DNA of 64,000 nt from Cohnella phaseoli (GCF_003386235.1 NZ_QRDZ01000007.1:186001-250000); one strand, 5' to 3'; shown: positions 9,430-18,203, counted from the stretch's first letter. A program made the numbers and translations. Notes: a model not told the origin generated them from the letters alone.

Positions 9430-11502
9430 CTATTGCCCTGCATCTCCTAATACCTTTTTACCCCAACGCTGCCATAAACGTTCCAGCACCTGCCACACTG
9501 CAATTGCTACGAATCCCAGCAGCAGGCCGATTCCCAGTCCGAGCAGCACGCGAATAAACGATAACAGCAGCGGCGTATGAATATGAGCGAACGTATCCAC
9601 CATCGACAACTGCGCGATCGTGCCTACGACCAGCAGCACCATGCCCCAACGATAGCGAAGCGCGATAAAAATGCCGGCAAAGAACAGCGGATGACCGAAC
9701 ATAAACTCCTTGATCCGCGGTCGCACGCCAAACGTATTTTCCATCAGCGAGCGGAATTCCTTCTCGATGCCCGTCACCTGTCCGCTATTGCCCGTACGGG
9801 ACAAATAGTAATAGCCCACCACAGCAAGTACGCCTACGCCTGCGATCCACAGCACCGTGAGCGGCATAGACAGAATCTTCCTGGCATTGCCGATTACCGT
9901 ATTGCCGGAGCCGTACAAGAACACGTACAGCGCCACAAGTCCGATAGGCACAAGATGCAGCGCGCTAACGCCGCGGAATTGCTGCAGCACCAGACTGTAG
10001 GAGATATGGTTGAGCAGCGCGACAACGAAAGGCACAGCCGCCAACGACAAAATCGTCGTTCTGACGAATAGCAGCAGCGCTCCGCCCAGTCTGTGCAGCG
10101 ACGACATCTTCCGATCCTCCCCGCTGTCGCGGAGCACTCGAATGCGCTTGACGAGCAGGACGACAGCCGCCGTCGGAGCGGCAATCCCCGCCATCAAAGC
10201 TAGCGCCTGCACCATCAACGTCGAGCTAAGCACATACAGTCCTGCTCCTCCGACCGCCCCCGCGACCAGAGAAGGAACGAGCAGCGACGGCAGGAACAGA
10301 CCGATCGTCAGCGCTACAAGCGCAATTGCGCCGAGCATTGCAACTCCGCGCAGCGCCATTTCGGCAGGAGCATGCTCAATCTGGAACGCCTTCGGCGATC
10401 CGATCTCGAAGCCGAAATCGTGCAATTGCTTCACGACGCCGACGCTGACCGTATTGCCGTCATCGTCTTTCTCGCCTTTCAGCACGTCCACGATATTTTG
10501 CAGCGGATGCGTGACTTGCCCTTTGGTTGAATCGCGAACTGTAATCGCGTTTAGATAGAGCAAACGAATGTTGCGATCCTTAACTGCCAGCACGAGCCTG
10601 TCTTCCAGCACGGGCTTTTTGATCACCGACATTTCCGCCTCGCTGACGGAATGCGCGCGAATCGCATTGTAACCGAGCAGATTGGCCAGCTTGGACATCC
10701 CTTTCTGCGGGATGCGCAAGTTTTCGAAAATAGCCACTCCGATTCCATGTTCCTTCAGTTCTCCGGCGAAAAACGTAATGCCCTTGTGTTTCTCGTCGTC
10801 ATCCGCAAACCCGGTAACGGCCTCGCCGTCGAATACGATACGGTCGATTCCAAGCTCTTGATAGCTATCGAGCCATCTGGCCACTTCCGTCTGATCGAAC
10901 GGGTCAAAACGGTCGGACAGCCTCGGAATAACGAGGAAGCCGGCTTCGCTCAGCGACTTGATCGCAAGCGGATTCGGCTGCATCGGCCGCAGGATTGCAT
11001 CATCGTAGCCCATGCTTATACGCACGCCGGCTTGTCCCTTAACGGACCAACTTGTCACTTCCGCCCCATGGTGCCGGAACGCCCACTCAATGATCGGACG
11101 GAACGTCGCTTCATGCTCCGGACGGTTAAACACGACGTACGTGCCATTGTCATCAGGAGGCGAGACGCGACCTTCGAGCAGCGCGGCTTGCGTAGCGTTG
11201 TATACATTCACCTCGCCCGCCCAGCTCAGCTCCTCCAGCGTGCTCTCGAACACGACCATTCCGTTGACTCCGGCATCCTTCAGCAGTCCAATCTGTTCCT
11301 CCACAAAACGCCGAGGATCGACTTGCGTATTCGAAACTTGCAGCAAGTCACGATAATCCATGACGATTGCGACCTCATTGGCGGACTGCTCAGTCTGCTC
11401 CCTTGCGTAGACGACCGGCAGCGACGCTATAACGCCGAGCAGCACGACCCACCAGAGCCATTTCGCCATTATTGTATTCAATCTATTCACCCACTGAGGC
11501 AC
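9430..11502 (-). CDS. DUF5693 family membrane protein
   Basis: About 690 residues. An N-terminal membrane anchor (WLWWVVLLGVIASLPVVYA) is followed by an extracytoplasmic globular part of about 340 residues (VAIVMDYRDLLQVSN..., ...DRIVFDGEAVTGF) and then about nine hydrophobic segments in the C-terminal half. I recognise it as the DUF5693 type, which often sits next to csaB in Paenibacillaceae. Its biochemical function is not known; a role in handling or exporting a wall polymer is inference from the neighbours. A GTG at 11502 lies 8 bases after AAGGAG. An in-frame GTG at 11511 overlaps that SD and is less likely. The gene starts right beside the repeat-like element at 11520-11730. Confidence 0.85.
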   Translation of the reverse strand: MPQWVNRLNTIMAKWLWWVVLLGVIASLPVVYAREQTEQSANEVAIVMDYRDLLQVSNTQVDPRRFVEEQIGLLKDAGVNGMVVFESTLEELSWAGEVNVYNATQAALLEGRVSPPDDNGTYVVFNRPEHEATFRPIIEWAFRHHGAEVTSWSVKGQAGVRISMGYDDAILRPMQPNPLAIKSLSEAGFLVIPRLSDRFDPFDQTEVARWLDSYQELGIDRIVFDGEAVTGFADDDEKHKGITFFAGELKEHGIGVAIFENLRIPQKGMSKLANLLGYNAIRAHSVSEAEMSVIKKPVLEDRLVLAVKDRNIRLLYLNAITVRDSTKGQVTHPLQNIVDVLKGEKDDDGNTVSVGVVKQLHDFGFEIGSPKAFQIEHAPAEMALRGVAMLGAIALVALTIGLFLPSLLVPSLVAGAVGGAGLYVLSSTLMVQALALMAGIAAPTAAVVLLVKRIRVLRDSGEDRKMSSLHRLGGALLLFVRTTILSLAAVPFVVALLNHISYSLVLQQFRGVSALHLVPIGLVALYVFLYGSGNTVIGNARKILSMPLTVLWIAGVGVLAVVGYYYLSRTGNSGQVTGIEKEFRSLMENTFGVRPRIKEFMFGHPLFFAGIFIALRYRWGMVLLVVGTIAQLSMVDTFAHIHTPLLLSFIRVLLGLGIGLLLGFVAIAVWQVLERLWQRWGKKVLGDAGQ

Positions 11503-11519
11503 AACAGTCACTCCTTAAA

Positions 11520-11730
11520 GGTAATTCAAAAAATCCACTTTTGATCACGATGTATTTCCGAGGAGCCTATTCGACGTCGAATCTTGAACTCAACCGGACC
11601 TTCCGGTACTCATGTAGGTTCGCCTACACTCCGTTCCTCAGTTCCTAGTTTCGTTCAACCTTCTCGGTGCTGAAAACCGGACTTTTTGAACTTTCATCTG
11701 AACGGTAATTCAAAAAATCCACTTTTGATC
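11520..11730. repeat. Palindrome-rich intergenic element bounded by 27-bp direct repeats
   Basis: The same 27 bases (beginning GGTAATTCAAAAAATCC) occur at 11520-11546 and 11704-11730, framing the whole gap between pgcA and the DUF5693 gene. Inside are a perfect 14-base palindrome ATTCGACGTCGAAT (11569-11582), ACCGG-5-CCGGT (11593-11607) and GTAGG-TTCG-CCTAC (11614-11627). There is no ORF. It looks like a dispersed, non-coding genomic repeat or MITE-like element. The right copy touches the last base of the pgcA stop codon. It might also act as the pgcA terminator. Confidence 0.7.
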
Positions 11731-13439
11731 TATCCTAACGAGTCGACGCGCGCCATCACGGAAGCCGCCAGCTTCTGAAGAGAAGCGGAAGCTTCCCCGA
11801 GGCCCTGACCGCGAACCGCAAAATAAACTTTGATCTTCGGCTCCGTGCCCGAAGGACGAAGGCAGAACCACGAATTGTCCTCCAGCAGGAACTTCAGCAC
11901 GTTCTCGGCCGGCAGTCCGTCGAGGCCCTGCGAGTAATCGAGCATCTGCGATACGCGAACGCCCGCAATCTCCTGCGGAGGAGCGTTGCGCCAGTCGTTC
12001 ATGATCGCGCCGATCTTCTCCACGCCGTCCTTGCCTTTAAGCGTGCGCGACTCCAGCTTCTCCAAATACGTACCGTATTGCGCGTACAGCTCCAGCAGCA
12101 CGTCGTACAGCGTCTTACCTTGGGACTTATAATAAGCGGCCGCCTCGCTAATCAACAAGGAAGCGACTACCGCATCCTTGTCCCGCGCGTAAGTTCCCGT
12201 TAAGTATCCATAGCTTTCCTCGTATCCGAAAAGAAACTCATGAGAGCCGTCCTTTTCGAACTTCGTCATCAGCTCTCCAATATATTTGAAGCCCGTCAGC
12301 GTACTGAACACCTTACAGCCGTAAGAAGCGGCAATGTCGGCCCCCATCTCGCTCGTCACAATCGTCTTGATGACCGCGCCGTTTGCAGGTAGCTTGTCCT
12401 TAGCTTTCAAAACAGACAATAAATAATGAACCATAAGTGCGCCTGACTGATTGCCCGTTAGCACGACAAATTCGCCTTTGTCGTTCTTCACGACTGCGCC
12501 CATCCGGTCGCAATCCGGGTCCGTACCGATAATGAGATCGGCTCCGACCTCTCCCGCCAGCTTAATCGCCAGCGTAAAAGCCTCCTGCTCTTCCGGGTTC
12601 GGCGATTTGACCGTCGGGAACATGCCGTCCGGCTGCTCCTGCTCGCGCACGACGCTTACCTTGGTGAAGCCGGTCTGCGCCAGTACGCGCTGAATCGGCA
12701 CGTTGCCCGCGCCGTGCAGCGGCGTGAACACAATGCCCAGCTCCGCTCCGGCTCCGCCGCGAATTAGCTCAGGCTGCACGACCTGCGCCGCCACCGCATC
12801 CACAAAACGCTGATCCGCCGCATCGTCCAGCCAGACGAGCAGCCCTTGCGCCTCTGCTTCCTCGCGGGACAATCTCTTCACCTGATCGAACGAAGCGATC
12901 GCCCGAATCTCGCCAATCACCTGTTCCGCTTGATCGGGAATCAACTGACCGCCGTCCGCGCCGTATACTTTATATCCGTTATATTCCGGCGGGTTATGAC
13001 TGGCCGTGACGACTACGCCGCCCGTCGCGCCAAGATCGCGGACCGCAAACGACAGCTGCGGAGTCGGACGCAAGGAACGAAACAAATAAGTACGAATTCC
13101 GTTGGCCGCCAGTACGCATGCCGCTTCCAACGAGAAGACATCGGAATTGCGACGAGAGTCGTGCGCAATGACGACCGAAGGGGACGAGGATTGTCCGAGC
13201 AGGAAGTTCGCGAAGCCTTGCGTCGCCTTGCCGATCACGTAACGATTCATCCGGTTCGTTCCGGCTCCCATAACGCCGCGCAGCCCGCCGGTGCCGAATT
13301 CCAGCTCCCGGTAGAAACGATCCTCGATTTCCCCGGCTTGTCCGGCAATGCCTCTGAGCTCCTCTTTCGTCTGCTCATCGATGTTGACGTCTTTTAACCA
13401 TCCCTCATATAATTCCAATGGATTAATTGCGGACATCAT
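11730..13439 (-). CDS. pgcA: Phospho-sugar mutase (phosphoglucomutase/phosphomannomutase)
   Basis: Cytoplasmic alpha-D-phosphohexomutase, 569 residues, interconverting glucose-1-P and glucose-6-P (or mannose phosphates) to feed nucleotide sugars for wall polymers and glycolipids. It shows the phosphoserine loop VVTASHNPPEYNGYKVY, the metal loop GTDPDCDRMGAV, the sugar-specificity segment FGYEESYGYLTG and the phosphate-binding RPSGTEPKIKVYF near the C-terminus. Length and motifs match Bacillus PgcA (YhxB). The start has two adjacent ATG codons after GGGTGGGG, and either could be used. It is 18 bases downstream of fabZ in the same direction. Confidence 0.94.
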   Translation of the reverse strand: MMSAINPLELYEGWLKDVNIDEQTKEELRGIAGQAGEIEDRFYRELEFGTGGLRGVMGAGTNRMNRYVIGKATQGFANFLLGQSSSPSVVIAHDSRRNSDVFSLEAACVLAANGIRTYLFRSLRPTPQLSFAVRDLGATGGVVVTASHNPPEYNGYKVYGADGGQLIPDQAEQVIGEIRAIASFDQVKRLSREEAEAQGLLVWLDDAADQRFVDAVAAQVVQPELIRGGAGAELGIVFTPLHGAGNVPIQRVLAQTGFTKVSVVREQEQPDGMFPTVKSPNPEEQEAFTLAIKLAGEVGADLIIGTDPDCDRMGAVVKNDKGEFVVLTGNQSGALMVHYLLSVLKAKDKLPANGAVIKTIVTSEMGADIAASYGCKVFSTLTGFKYIGELMTKFEKDGSHEFLFGYEESYGYLTGTYARDKDAVVASLLISEAAAYYKSQGKTLYDVLLELYAQYGTYLEKLESRTLKGKDGVEKIGAIMNDWRNAPPQEIAGVRVSQMLDYSQGLDGLPAENVLKFLLEDNSWFCLRPSGTEPKIKVYFAVRGQGLGEASASLQKLAASVMARVDSLG

Positions 13440-13457
13440 ACCCCACCCTTTCTATTA

Positions 13458-13895
13458 TTAGCCTTTAGACGGATCGGACAGCGCGAACATCAGCTCTCCC
13501 TCGGCCACGACTTTGTCGCCTACGCGAGCGACGCCGCGTCCTTTGCCGATCGGCCCTTTCAGGCGCGTTACTTCCAGCTCCAGCGTCAGCGTATCTCCCG
13601 GCTTAACCTGCTCGCGGAAACGGAATCCGTCGATGCCGGCGAAAAAGCCCAGCTTGCCCCGGTTCTCCTCCAAAGCCAGCATAGCCACCGTACCGACTTG
13701 AGCCAGCGCTTCGACGATCAACACTCCCGGCATAACCGGATAACCCGGAAAATGCCCGACAAAATACGGTTCGTTCATCGTCACGTTTTTGAGACCGACC
13801 GCTCTCTTGCCCGGCTCAAGCTCCAAAATCCGGTCAACGAGCAGAAAAGGCGGGCGATGCGGAATCAATTCCTGAATTTGTACGATATCGAGCAT
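13458..13895 (-). CDS. fabZ: 3-hydroxyacyl-ACP dehydratase FabZ
   Basis: Hot-dog-fold dehydratase of fatty acid elongation, 145 residues. The catalytic His48 lies in [10 protein letters not shown] and Glu62 in VEALAQVG. Other family features are [13 protein letters not shown] at the N-terminus and [13 protein letters not shown] in the middle. The SD AGGAGG lies inside the last codons of the small ORF upstream, indicating translational coupling. It follows pgsA and the small Cys-rich ORF, so the cluster joins fatty acid and phospholipid synthesis. Confidence 0.97.
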   Translation of the reverse strand: MLDIVQIQELIPHRPPFLLVDRILELEPGKRAVGLKNVTMNEPYFVGHFPGYPVMPGVLIVEALAQVGTVAMLALEENRGKLGFFAGIDGFRFREQVKPGDTLTLELEVTRLKGPIGKGRGVARVGDKVVAEGELMFALSDPSKG

Positions 13896-13898
13896 GGG

Positions 13899-14063
13899 CT
13901 ATTCCTCCTGAATATTCGAGTTTCTTACGCATAAGCCTTCGCCTGACGGCGAATAATACAGGCATCCCTCCGGCGAGCTGCAGCAGCCGAGGTTGATATA
14001 GGCTGCCCGCTGTCGCTTGGCGATGTCCAATCCGACGGCGGGTTTCTTGGTTTTCTTGCGCAC
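13899..14063 (-). CDS. Small Cys-rich protein, 54 residues, unknown function
   Basis: A GTG-started ORF (MRKKTKKPAVGLDIAKRQRA...) occupies the whole gap between pgsA and fabZ. It starts 3 bases after the pgsA stop and its last codons hold the SD of fabZ, an operon-like arrangement. The N-terminus is strongly basic. The C-terminal half has four Cys (27, 28, 34, 45) in the pattern CC.....C..........C, which could bind metal or form disulfides. The SD is modest (GGAG 11 bases away), so expression probably depends on coupling to pgsA. I do not recognise a family. It could still be spacer sequence, though its codon use and fit argue for a gene. Confidence 0.65.
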   Translation of the reverse strand: MRKKTKKPAVGLDIAKRQRAAYINLGCCSSPEGCLYYSPSGEGLCVRNSNIQEE

Positions 14064-14066
14064 GCC

Positions 14067-14576
14067 TCAGGACACTCCGTTTATTTTTCTGAATTTCATA
14101 AAATAAATGAACGAAGCGATGAACGACAGCGCAATTCCTCCCCACAGTACCGGGACGCCTCCCGGCAGCTCTAGCATCAGCAGCGTAATCGCAAGATAGT
14201 AAATAATCGTTGTCGCCTTGCCTACTCCATTTGCCGGAACCGTCTTAAAACCGCGGAAATAAAAAACAGCCGAGCCGACGATCATCCCCAGCTCCCGGAA
14301 AGCCATCGCGATAAAAGCGCTTAAAGGAAGCACGCTCTTAATCAGCAGCGAGAGAATGACGGACAGCATCATCAACTTGTCGGCCAACGGGTCCAGCATG
14401 CTGCCCGTGACGGTAACTTGTCCGTTCTTTCGGGCGAGATAGCCGTCGAGAAAATCGGTAAATCCGGCCAGCAACAGCGTGAGCAGCGCCGCAAGCGCAC
14501 AGCCTTCGAAGTACAGCACCAAAAAAACGGGAATTAGCACGAAGCGGGACATCGTAAGCAGATTTGGCACGTTCAT
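14067..14576 (-). CDS. pgsA: CDP-alcohol phosphatidyltransferase (phosphatidylglycerophosphate synthase type)
   Basis: Integral membrane enzyme, 169 residues, expected to condense CDP-diacylglycerol with glycerol-3-phosphate in phosphatidylglycerol synthesis. The family signature D-x2-DG-x2-AR-x8-G-x3-D-x3-D is complete (Asp41, Asp44, Gly45, Ala48, Arg49, Gly58, Asp62, Asp66). It is followed by about four further membrane segments. The ATG at 14576 has GGGAGG nine bases upstream. Bacillales often carry more than one such enzyme, so the exact alcohol substrate is less certain than the family. Confidence 0.9.
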   Translation of the reverse strand: MNVPNLLTMSRFVLIPVFLVLYFEGCALAALLTLLLAGFTDFLDGYLARKNGQVTVTGSMLDPLADKLMMLSVILSLLIKSVLPLSAFIAMAFRELGMIVGSAVFYFRGFKTVPANGVGKATTIIYYLAITLLMLELPGGVPVLWGGIALSFIASFIYFMKFRKINGVS

Positions 14577-14637
14577 TCCCGCGTTCCTCCCGTCTCTCTC
14601 AAGTTCCCCATCATTATAACGCTCACCTCTACAAATG

Positions 14638-14664
14638 AAAACTCCCCGAGCTATAGCCGGGGAG
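14638..14664 (-). terminator. Terminator after the EpuA-like gene
   Basis: CTCCCCG / CGGGGAG with an 8-9 base loop, then TTTTCATTT on the minus strand. It separates the flhO-flhP-epuA unit from pgsA. Confidence 0.8.
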
Positions 14665-14696
14665 CTGCAGTCCCGGTTGCAAAGCGCAGACTCGCG

Positions 14697-14930
14697 TCAG
14701 CCGCCTTCCGCGAACACGAGATCATACATATGCTTCCAGGTTTTAATGTCGAATACTTCCGATACAGGCTTATCCCCAAGGACGGAAAATCCGATTGCGA
14801 GTCCGACGATAAGCGCGGCAACGCATAGAACCGGTATAATCAATAACTTTATGCTCATCCAAACGACCCGGGCAATTATCCTGCCAAAGGAAGGTTTGCT
14901 CTTGCCGTTTGAACGGGAAGGTGCTTTCAT
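14697..14930 (-). CDS. EpuA-like small membrane protein
   Basis: A 77-residue single-pass protein: a basic N-terminus (MKAPSRSNGKSKPSFGR), one long hydrophobic helix at about 24-50 (WMSIKLLIIPVLCVAALIVG), then GFSVLGDKPVSEVFDIKTWKHMYDLVF. This resembles the EpuA family, which databases often call a DNA-directed RNA polymerase beta subunit, a misleading name since it is a small membrane protein of unknown role. The start has GGAG nine bases upstream. It follows flhP by 63 bases and ends just before a terminator. Confidence 0.75.
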   Translation of the reverse strand: MKAPSRSNGKSKPSFGRIIARVVWMSIKLLIIPVLCVAALIVGLAIGFSVLGDKPVSEVFDIKTWKHMYDLVFAEGG

Positions 14931-14993
14931 GAAATGTCGTCTCCTTCGACGAGCAACGGCGCGGCTGTCTGGCCGCTTTCAATCCGCTTCGCA

Positions 14994-15812
14994 TTAAGCG
15001 CGCAGGTTGTTTGCCATCCCCATCATCTGTTCGCTGGAGGACAACGCCCTGGCGCTAAGCTGGTACGCGCGTTGCACCATCATTAAATCGCTCATCTCGT
15101 CCGCCATATTCACGTTGGATTGCTCTATGAAGCCTTGGCGAACCGCAATGCCGGCCGCGTTGATATCGCCGGGCTCCCGAACGACGCCGTTTGGATCGAC
15201 TCCGTCCGGAATGCCGTACAGATTGTCGGCCAGCGTCCGAAGCAGCTCGGCGTTAGTGAGCTCAACCACTTTCAGCCGGCCCAGTCCGACCGACGCGATG
15301 CCGTCGGCGGCAACGGCCGTCAAAGTTCCGTCAGCGGCGATCTGCAGATCGTAACCGTTCGGCACGCGAACCGGTTGATTCCCGGCTCCGATAACCTGCT
15401 GGCCGGTATTCGTCACCAGAACCCGCTGGTCCTGCCCGTCGGGAAGCAGTTGGAACGGGCCGTGCCGCGTAAAAGCGCGAGCCCCGTCAACGGTCTGAAC
15501 CTCGAACAAACCGTTGCCCTCGATCGCAACGTCCGTCATGATGCCGGTTTCCAGAAGGGAGCCTTGGGTCATATCCGTATGGATTTGCATCAGCCGCGTT
15601 CCCCAGCCTTCGACGAGACCGAGCGGAGATTTTCTTCCCGGCTGGTTGAAATCGTTCAACTGGTTATTGACGCTCGTCAAAATGTCCTCGAATACGGCCG
15701 TCTTGCGTTTGTAGCCAGCCGTATTGACGTTGGCGAAGTTGTCGGCGAGCATGTCCAGCTTCTGCTGCAGCGACCCCATCGATACGGATGCGGTAATCAT
15801 GGAAGTGTTCAT
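14994..15812 (-). CDS. flhP: Flagellar hook/basal-body protein FlhP
   Basis: FlgG/FlgF-like rod protein of the flagellum, 272 residues, exported through the flagellar type III route without a cleaved signal. The N-terminal rod-protein signature (GSLQQKLDMLADNFANVNTAGYKRKTAVF) and the C-terminal heptad region (VNMADEMSDLMMVQRAYQLSARALSSSEQMM) are both present, so the protein is complete. It lies 15 bases after flhO and shares its direction. The pair flhO-flhP downstream of mbl is the arrangement known from Bacillus. The ATG follows GGAGGAG. Confidence 0.94.
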   Translation of the reverse strand: MNTSMITASVSMGSLQQKLDMLADNFANVNTAGYKRKTAVFEDILTSVNNQLNDFNQPGRKSPLGLVEGWGTRLMQIHTDMTQGSLLETGIMTDVAIEGNGLFEVQTVDGARAFTRHGPFQLLPDGQDQRVLVTNTGQQVIGAGNQPVRVPNGYDLQIAADGTLTAVAADGIASVGLGRLKVVELTNAELLRTLADNLYGIPDGVDPNGVVREPGDINAAGIAVRQGFIEQSNVNMADEMSDLMMVQRAYQLSARALSSSEQMMGMANNLRA

Positions 15813-15826
15813 TCAGCTTGCTCCTC

Positions 15827-16690
15827 CTACACTCTGCCAATTTCGTTAACGGCTTTGTCCAAGCTGCGGTCATATGTCTGAATGACCTTCTGATTCGCCT
15901 CGTACGCTCGAAGGGCGGCCATCAGATCGATAGCGGCCTGCGTCGTGTCCACGTTGGAGCGTTCCAGGAAGCCTTGCCGCACCTCGACTTGGTCCCCCGC
16001 TTCCATCTGACGCAGGCCGTTCGCTTCACCTGCATAACGGAAGCGGCCGTCGCCTTCGCGAACGAGCAGATTCGGATTGTCCACACGCATAATGCGAAGC
16101 TGCGGATTGCCCGGAAGCGCCCCGCGAGTCTCGGCATTTACGAGCCGCCCGTCCGCCGTTACGGCGATATTCTCCCACGACTGTCCCAAAACGATCGGCT
16201 GTCCGTCCGCTCCCGTTACCGGGTACCCGTCCGATGTGACCAACGTGCCGTCCTGCGTAGTCTTAAAGCTGCCGTCGCGCGTATAGCGCTCCTGTCCCGC
16301 AACGTTCACGGCGAAGAACGCCTGAGGCTGATACGTAATTTGCCCGTTCGCGTCCACGGACTTGCCGGATGCGTCGAAGTTGACGCCGTCCACAAAAATA
16401 TCCGATACGAGCGCCAAATCCTGATTCCGGTAGGTTTCCTTAAGGTCGCCCTGCGCCATGCTCAGCAGATTCTCCTCGGAGAATACGCCCATGCTCATTT
16501 TGCCTACCTTGTTAGCAGACGGGTCCGATCCGCCCATCGCGTAGACGAGCGCTTCCGGAAACGTGCGATTGACCGCATTGCCGCCCTTGAAGCCGACCGT
16601 ATTGATATTTGCAATGTTGTTCGTGATCACGTCGTGCCGCCGTTGCTGGGCGATCATTCCCGATGCGGCCGTATAGAGCCCTCTTAACAT
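15827..16690 (-). CDS. flhO: Flagellar hook/basal-body protein FlhO
   Basis: FlgG-type rod protein, 287 residues, paralogous to FlhP next door. It opens with MLRGLYTAASGMIAQQRRHDVITNNIANINTVGFKG, the classical flagellar rod signature, and ends with VDTTQAAIDLMAALRAYEANQKVIQTYDRSLDKAVNEIGRV, which forms the C-terminal coiled coil. Between lie beta-rich FlgG-core segments (GFFAVN-type: AFFAVNVAGQERYTRDGSF). SD AAGGAGG is well placed. It probably shares a transcript with mbl upstream. Confidence 0.94.
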   Translation of the reverse strand: MLRGLYTAASGMIAQQRRHDVITNNIANINTVGFKGGNAVNRTFPEALVYAMGGSDPSANKVGKMSMGVFSEENLLSMAQGDLKETYRNQDLALVSDIFVDGVNFDASGKSVDANGQITYQPQAFFAVNVAGQERYTRDGSFKTTQDGTLVTSDGYPVTGADGQPIVLGQSWENIAVTADGRLVNAETRGALPGNPQLRIMRVDNPNLLVREGDGRFRYAGEANGLRQMEAGDQVEVRQGFLERSNVDTTQAAIDLMAALRAYEANQKVIQTYDRSLDKAVNEIGRV

Positions 16691-16753
16691 GGAGCCTGTC
16701 CTCCTTGCGTATGCTGGATCCGGTTGCTTGCATCCTCCAGGGCGCTCTTAAGC

Positions 16754-17752
16754 TTACCCTAGCCTGCGGGTCATCTTATCCAAATGATCGAGCATAATTC
16801 CGGTGCCCTTCACGACGCAATGCTTGGGCTCCTCCGCGATCAGCACCGGAACCTTGATCTCCTCCGCGAGCAGCGCGTCCAGTCCGTCCAGCAGCGCGCC
16901 GCCTCCGGTCAGAATGACTCCGCGGTCGATAATGTCCGCGGACAGCTCCGGAGGCGTACGCTCCAGCACCGTTTTGGTCGATGCGACAATCGACATGATC
17001 GGCTCCCACAGCGCTTCTCGAACCTCGTCCGAATAGATCGTAACGGTGAGCGGCAGACCGGATACCATATCCCTGCCGCGGATATCCATCTCTTCCCGGC
17101 GGCCGTTCATATACACGGTGCCGATCTTGATCTTGATATCCTCGCTCGTCCGTTCGCCGATCAACAGCTTATACTTGTTCTTTATGTATCTCATAATCGC
17201 GGCGTCGAACTTGTCCCCCGCGACTTTAAGAGAAGAGGCGGTTACGACGTCGCCCATGGATAGAACAGCGACATCCGTCGTACCTCCGCCTATGTCGACT
17301 ACCATATTGCCGCTGGGCTGGAAAATATCCATCCCCGCTCCGATCGCGGCCGCCTTCGCTTCCTCTTCGAGGAACACTTCTTTAGCGCCGCTTCTCTCTG
17401 CCGCTTCCCGAATCGCCTTCTGCTCCACCGACGTAATGTTCGTAGGGGCGCAGATCAGAATGCGGGGCCTGCTGTACCAATTTTTTCCTCCGACCCGTTG
17501 GATAAACGCCTTCAGCATCATATCCGTCACTTCGAAGTCGGCAATGACGCCATCCTTAAGAGGCCGAATAGCAACGATATTTCCCGGTGTACGTCCAACC
17601 ATCCGATGGGCTTCTTCTCCCACCGCTACTACCTTGCGCGTATCGGTTTCCAGCGCAACCACGGAAGGCTCGTCGAGCACGACTCCCCTGCCTTTTACAT
17701 GAATGGATACGTTCGCCGTACCCAGGTCGATGCCGATGTCTTTGCTAAACAT
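16754..17752 (-). CDS. mbl: Rod-shape protein Mbl (MreB family)
   Basis: Bacterial actin that forms membrane-associated filaments guiding cell wall synthesis. The 332-residue protein begins MFSKDIGIDLGTANVSIHVKG and has the phosphate-binding loops (DLGTANV; MVVDIGGGTTDVAVLS at about 150) and adenosine-site GVILTGGGALLDGLDALL. Direct adjacency to spoIIID upstream and flhO/flhP downstream marks it as Mbl rather than MreB. The ATG at 17752 agrees with the family N-terminus and has GAGGGA upstream; an in-frame TTG at 17773 is less likely. Confidence 0.95.
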   Translation of the reverse strand: MFSKDIGIDLGTANVSIHVKGRGVVLDEPSVVALETDTRKVVAVGEEAHRMVGRTPGNIVAIRPLKDGVIADFEVTDMMLKAFIQRVGGKNWYSRPRILICAPTNITSVEQKAIREAAERSGAKEVFLEEEAKAAAIGAGMDIFQPSGNMVVDIGGGTTDVAVLSMGDVVTASSLKVAGDKFDAAIMRYIKNKYKLLIGERTSEDIKIKIGTVYMNGRREEMDIRGRDMVSGLPLTVTIYSDEVREALWEPIMSIVASTKTVLERTPPELSADIIDRGVILTGGGALLDGLDALLAEEIKVPVLIAEEPKHCVVKGTGIMLDHLDKMTRRLG

Positions 17753-17855
17753 GCGTCTTTTATCCCTCGCCAAAATGGAGTGTCGATATTGTAATAGTAT
17801 AATATTCGATGCATGCGCGGCAAATCCTTCTTTTCATTCGACATCATTAGCAAAA

Positions 17856-18143
17856 TTATGCTTTTCCGGCTGTCATAACCTCCCGTTTCTTGACGGTCGT
17901 CTTCTTGTACTTGATTTTAGTCGCTTCTCCTCCTCTAAGGTGCCGGATCGACTTATGATACTCAAGGATGTGCTTGACCTGGTCAGCCAAATCCGGGTTG
18001 ATCTCCGGCAGCCGCTCTGTCAGGTCTTTATGCACCGTGCTTTTGGAGACGCCGAATTCCTTGGCAATCGTACGAACCGTATTGCGCGTCTCCACAATGC
18101 AGCGGCCAATCTTGATCGTGCGTTCCTTGATATAATCGTGCAC
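17856..18143 (-). CDS. spoIIID: Sporulation transcription factor SpoIIID
   Basis: Small DNA-binding regulator of mother-cell genes, 95 residues from the GTG at 18143. The sequence HDYIKERTIKIGRCIVETR then a helix-turn-helix (TVRTIAKEFGVSKSTVHKDL, about 20-40) and a basic tail (RGGEATKIKYKKTTVKKREV) are typical; the tail also contacts DNA in the B. subtilis protein. SD GGGAGGCGGGAG directly precedes the GTG. A longer open frame to 18197 lacks an SD. A sigma-E-like promoter lies 33 bases upstream. Confidence 0.96.
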   Translation of the reverse strand: MHDYIKERTIKIGRCIVETRNTVRTIAKEFGVSKSTVHKDLTERLPEINPDLADQVKHILEYHKSIRHLRGGEATKIKYKKTTVKKREVMTAGKA

Positions 18144-18175
18144 GCTCCCGCCTCCCTGCTGAAATAGATTGGTAC

Positions 18176-18203
18176 AGTATATGAGGGGCGCGGTCACTTA
18201 TTC
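18176..18203 (-). promoter_or_regulatory. Candidate sigma-E promoter of spoIIID
   Basis: GAATAA (18198-18203), a 14-base spacer, then CATATACT (18176-18183), one mismatch from the sigma-E -10 CATACAMT. The position leaves a leader of about 25 bases to the GTG. B. subtilis spoIIID is known to be sigma-E dependent. Confidence 0.55.
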
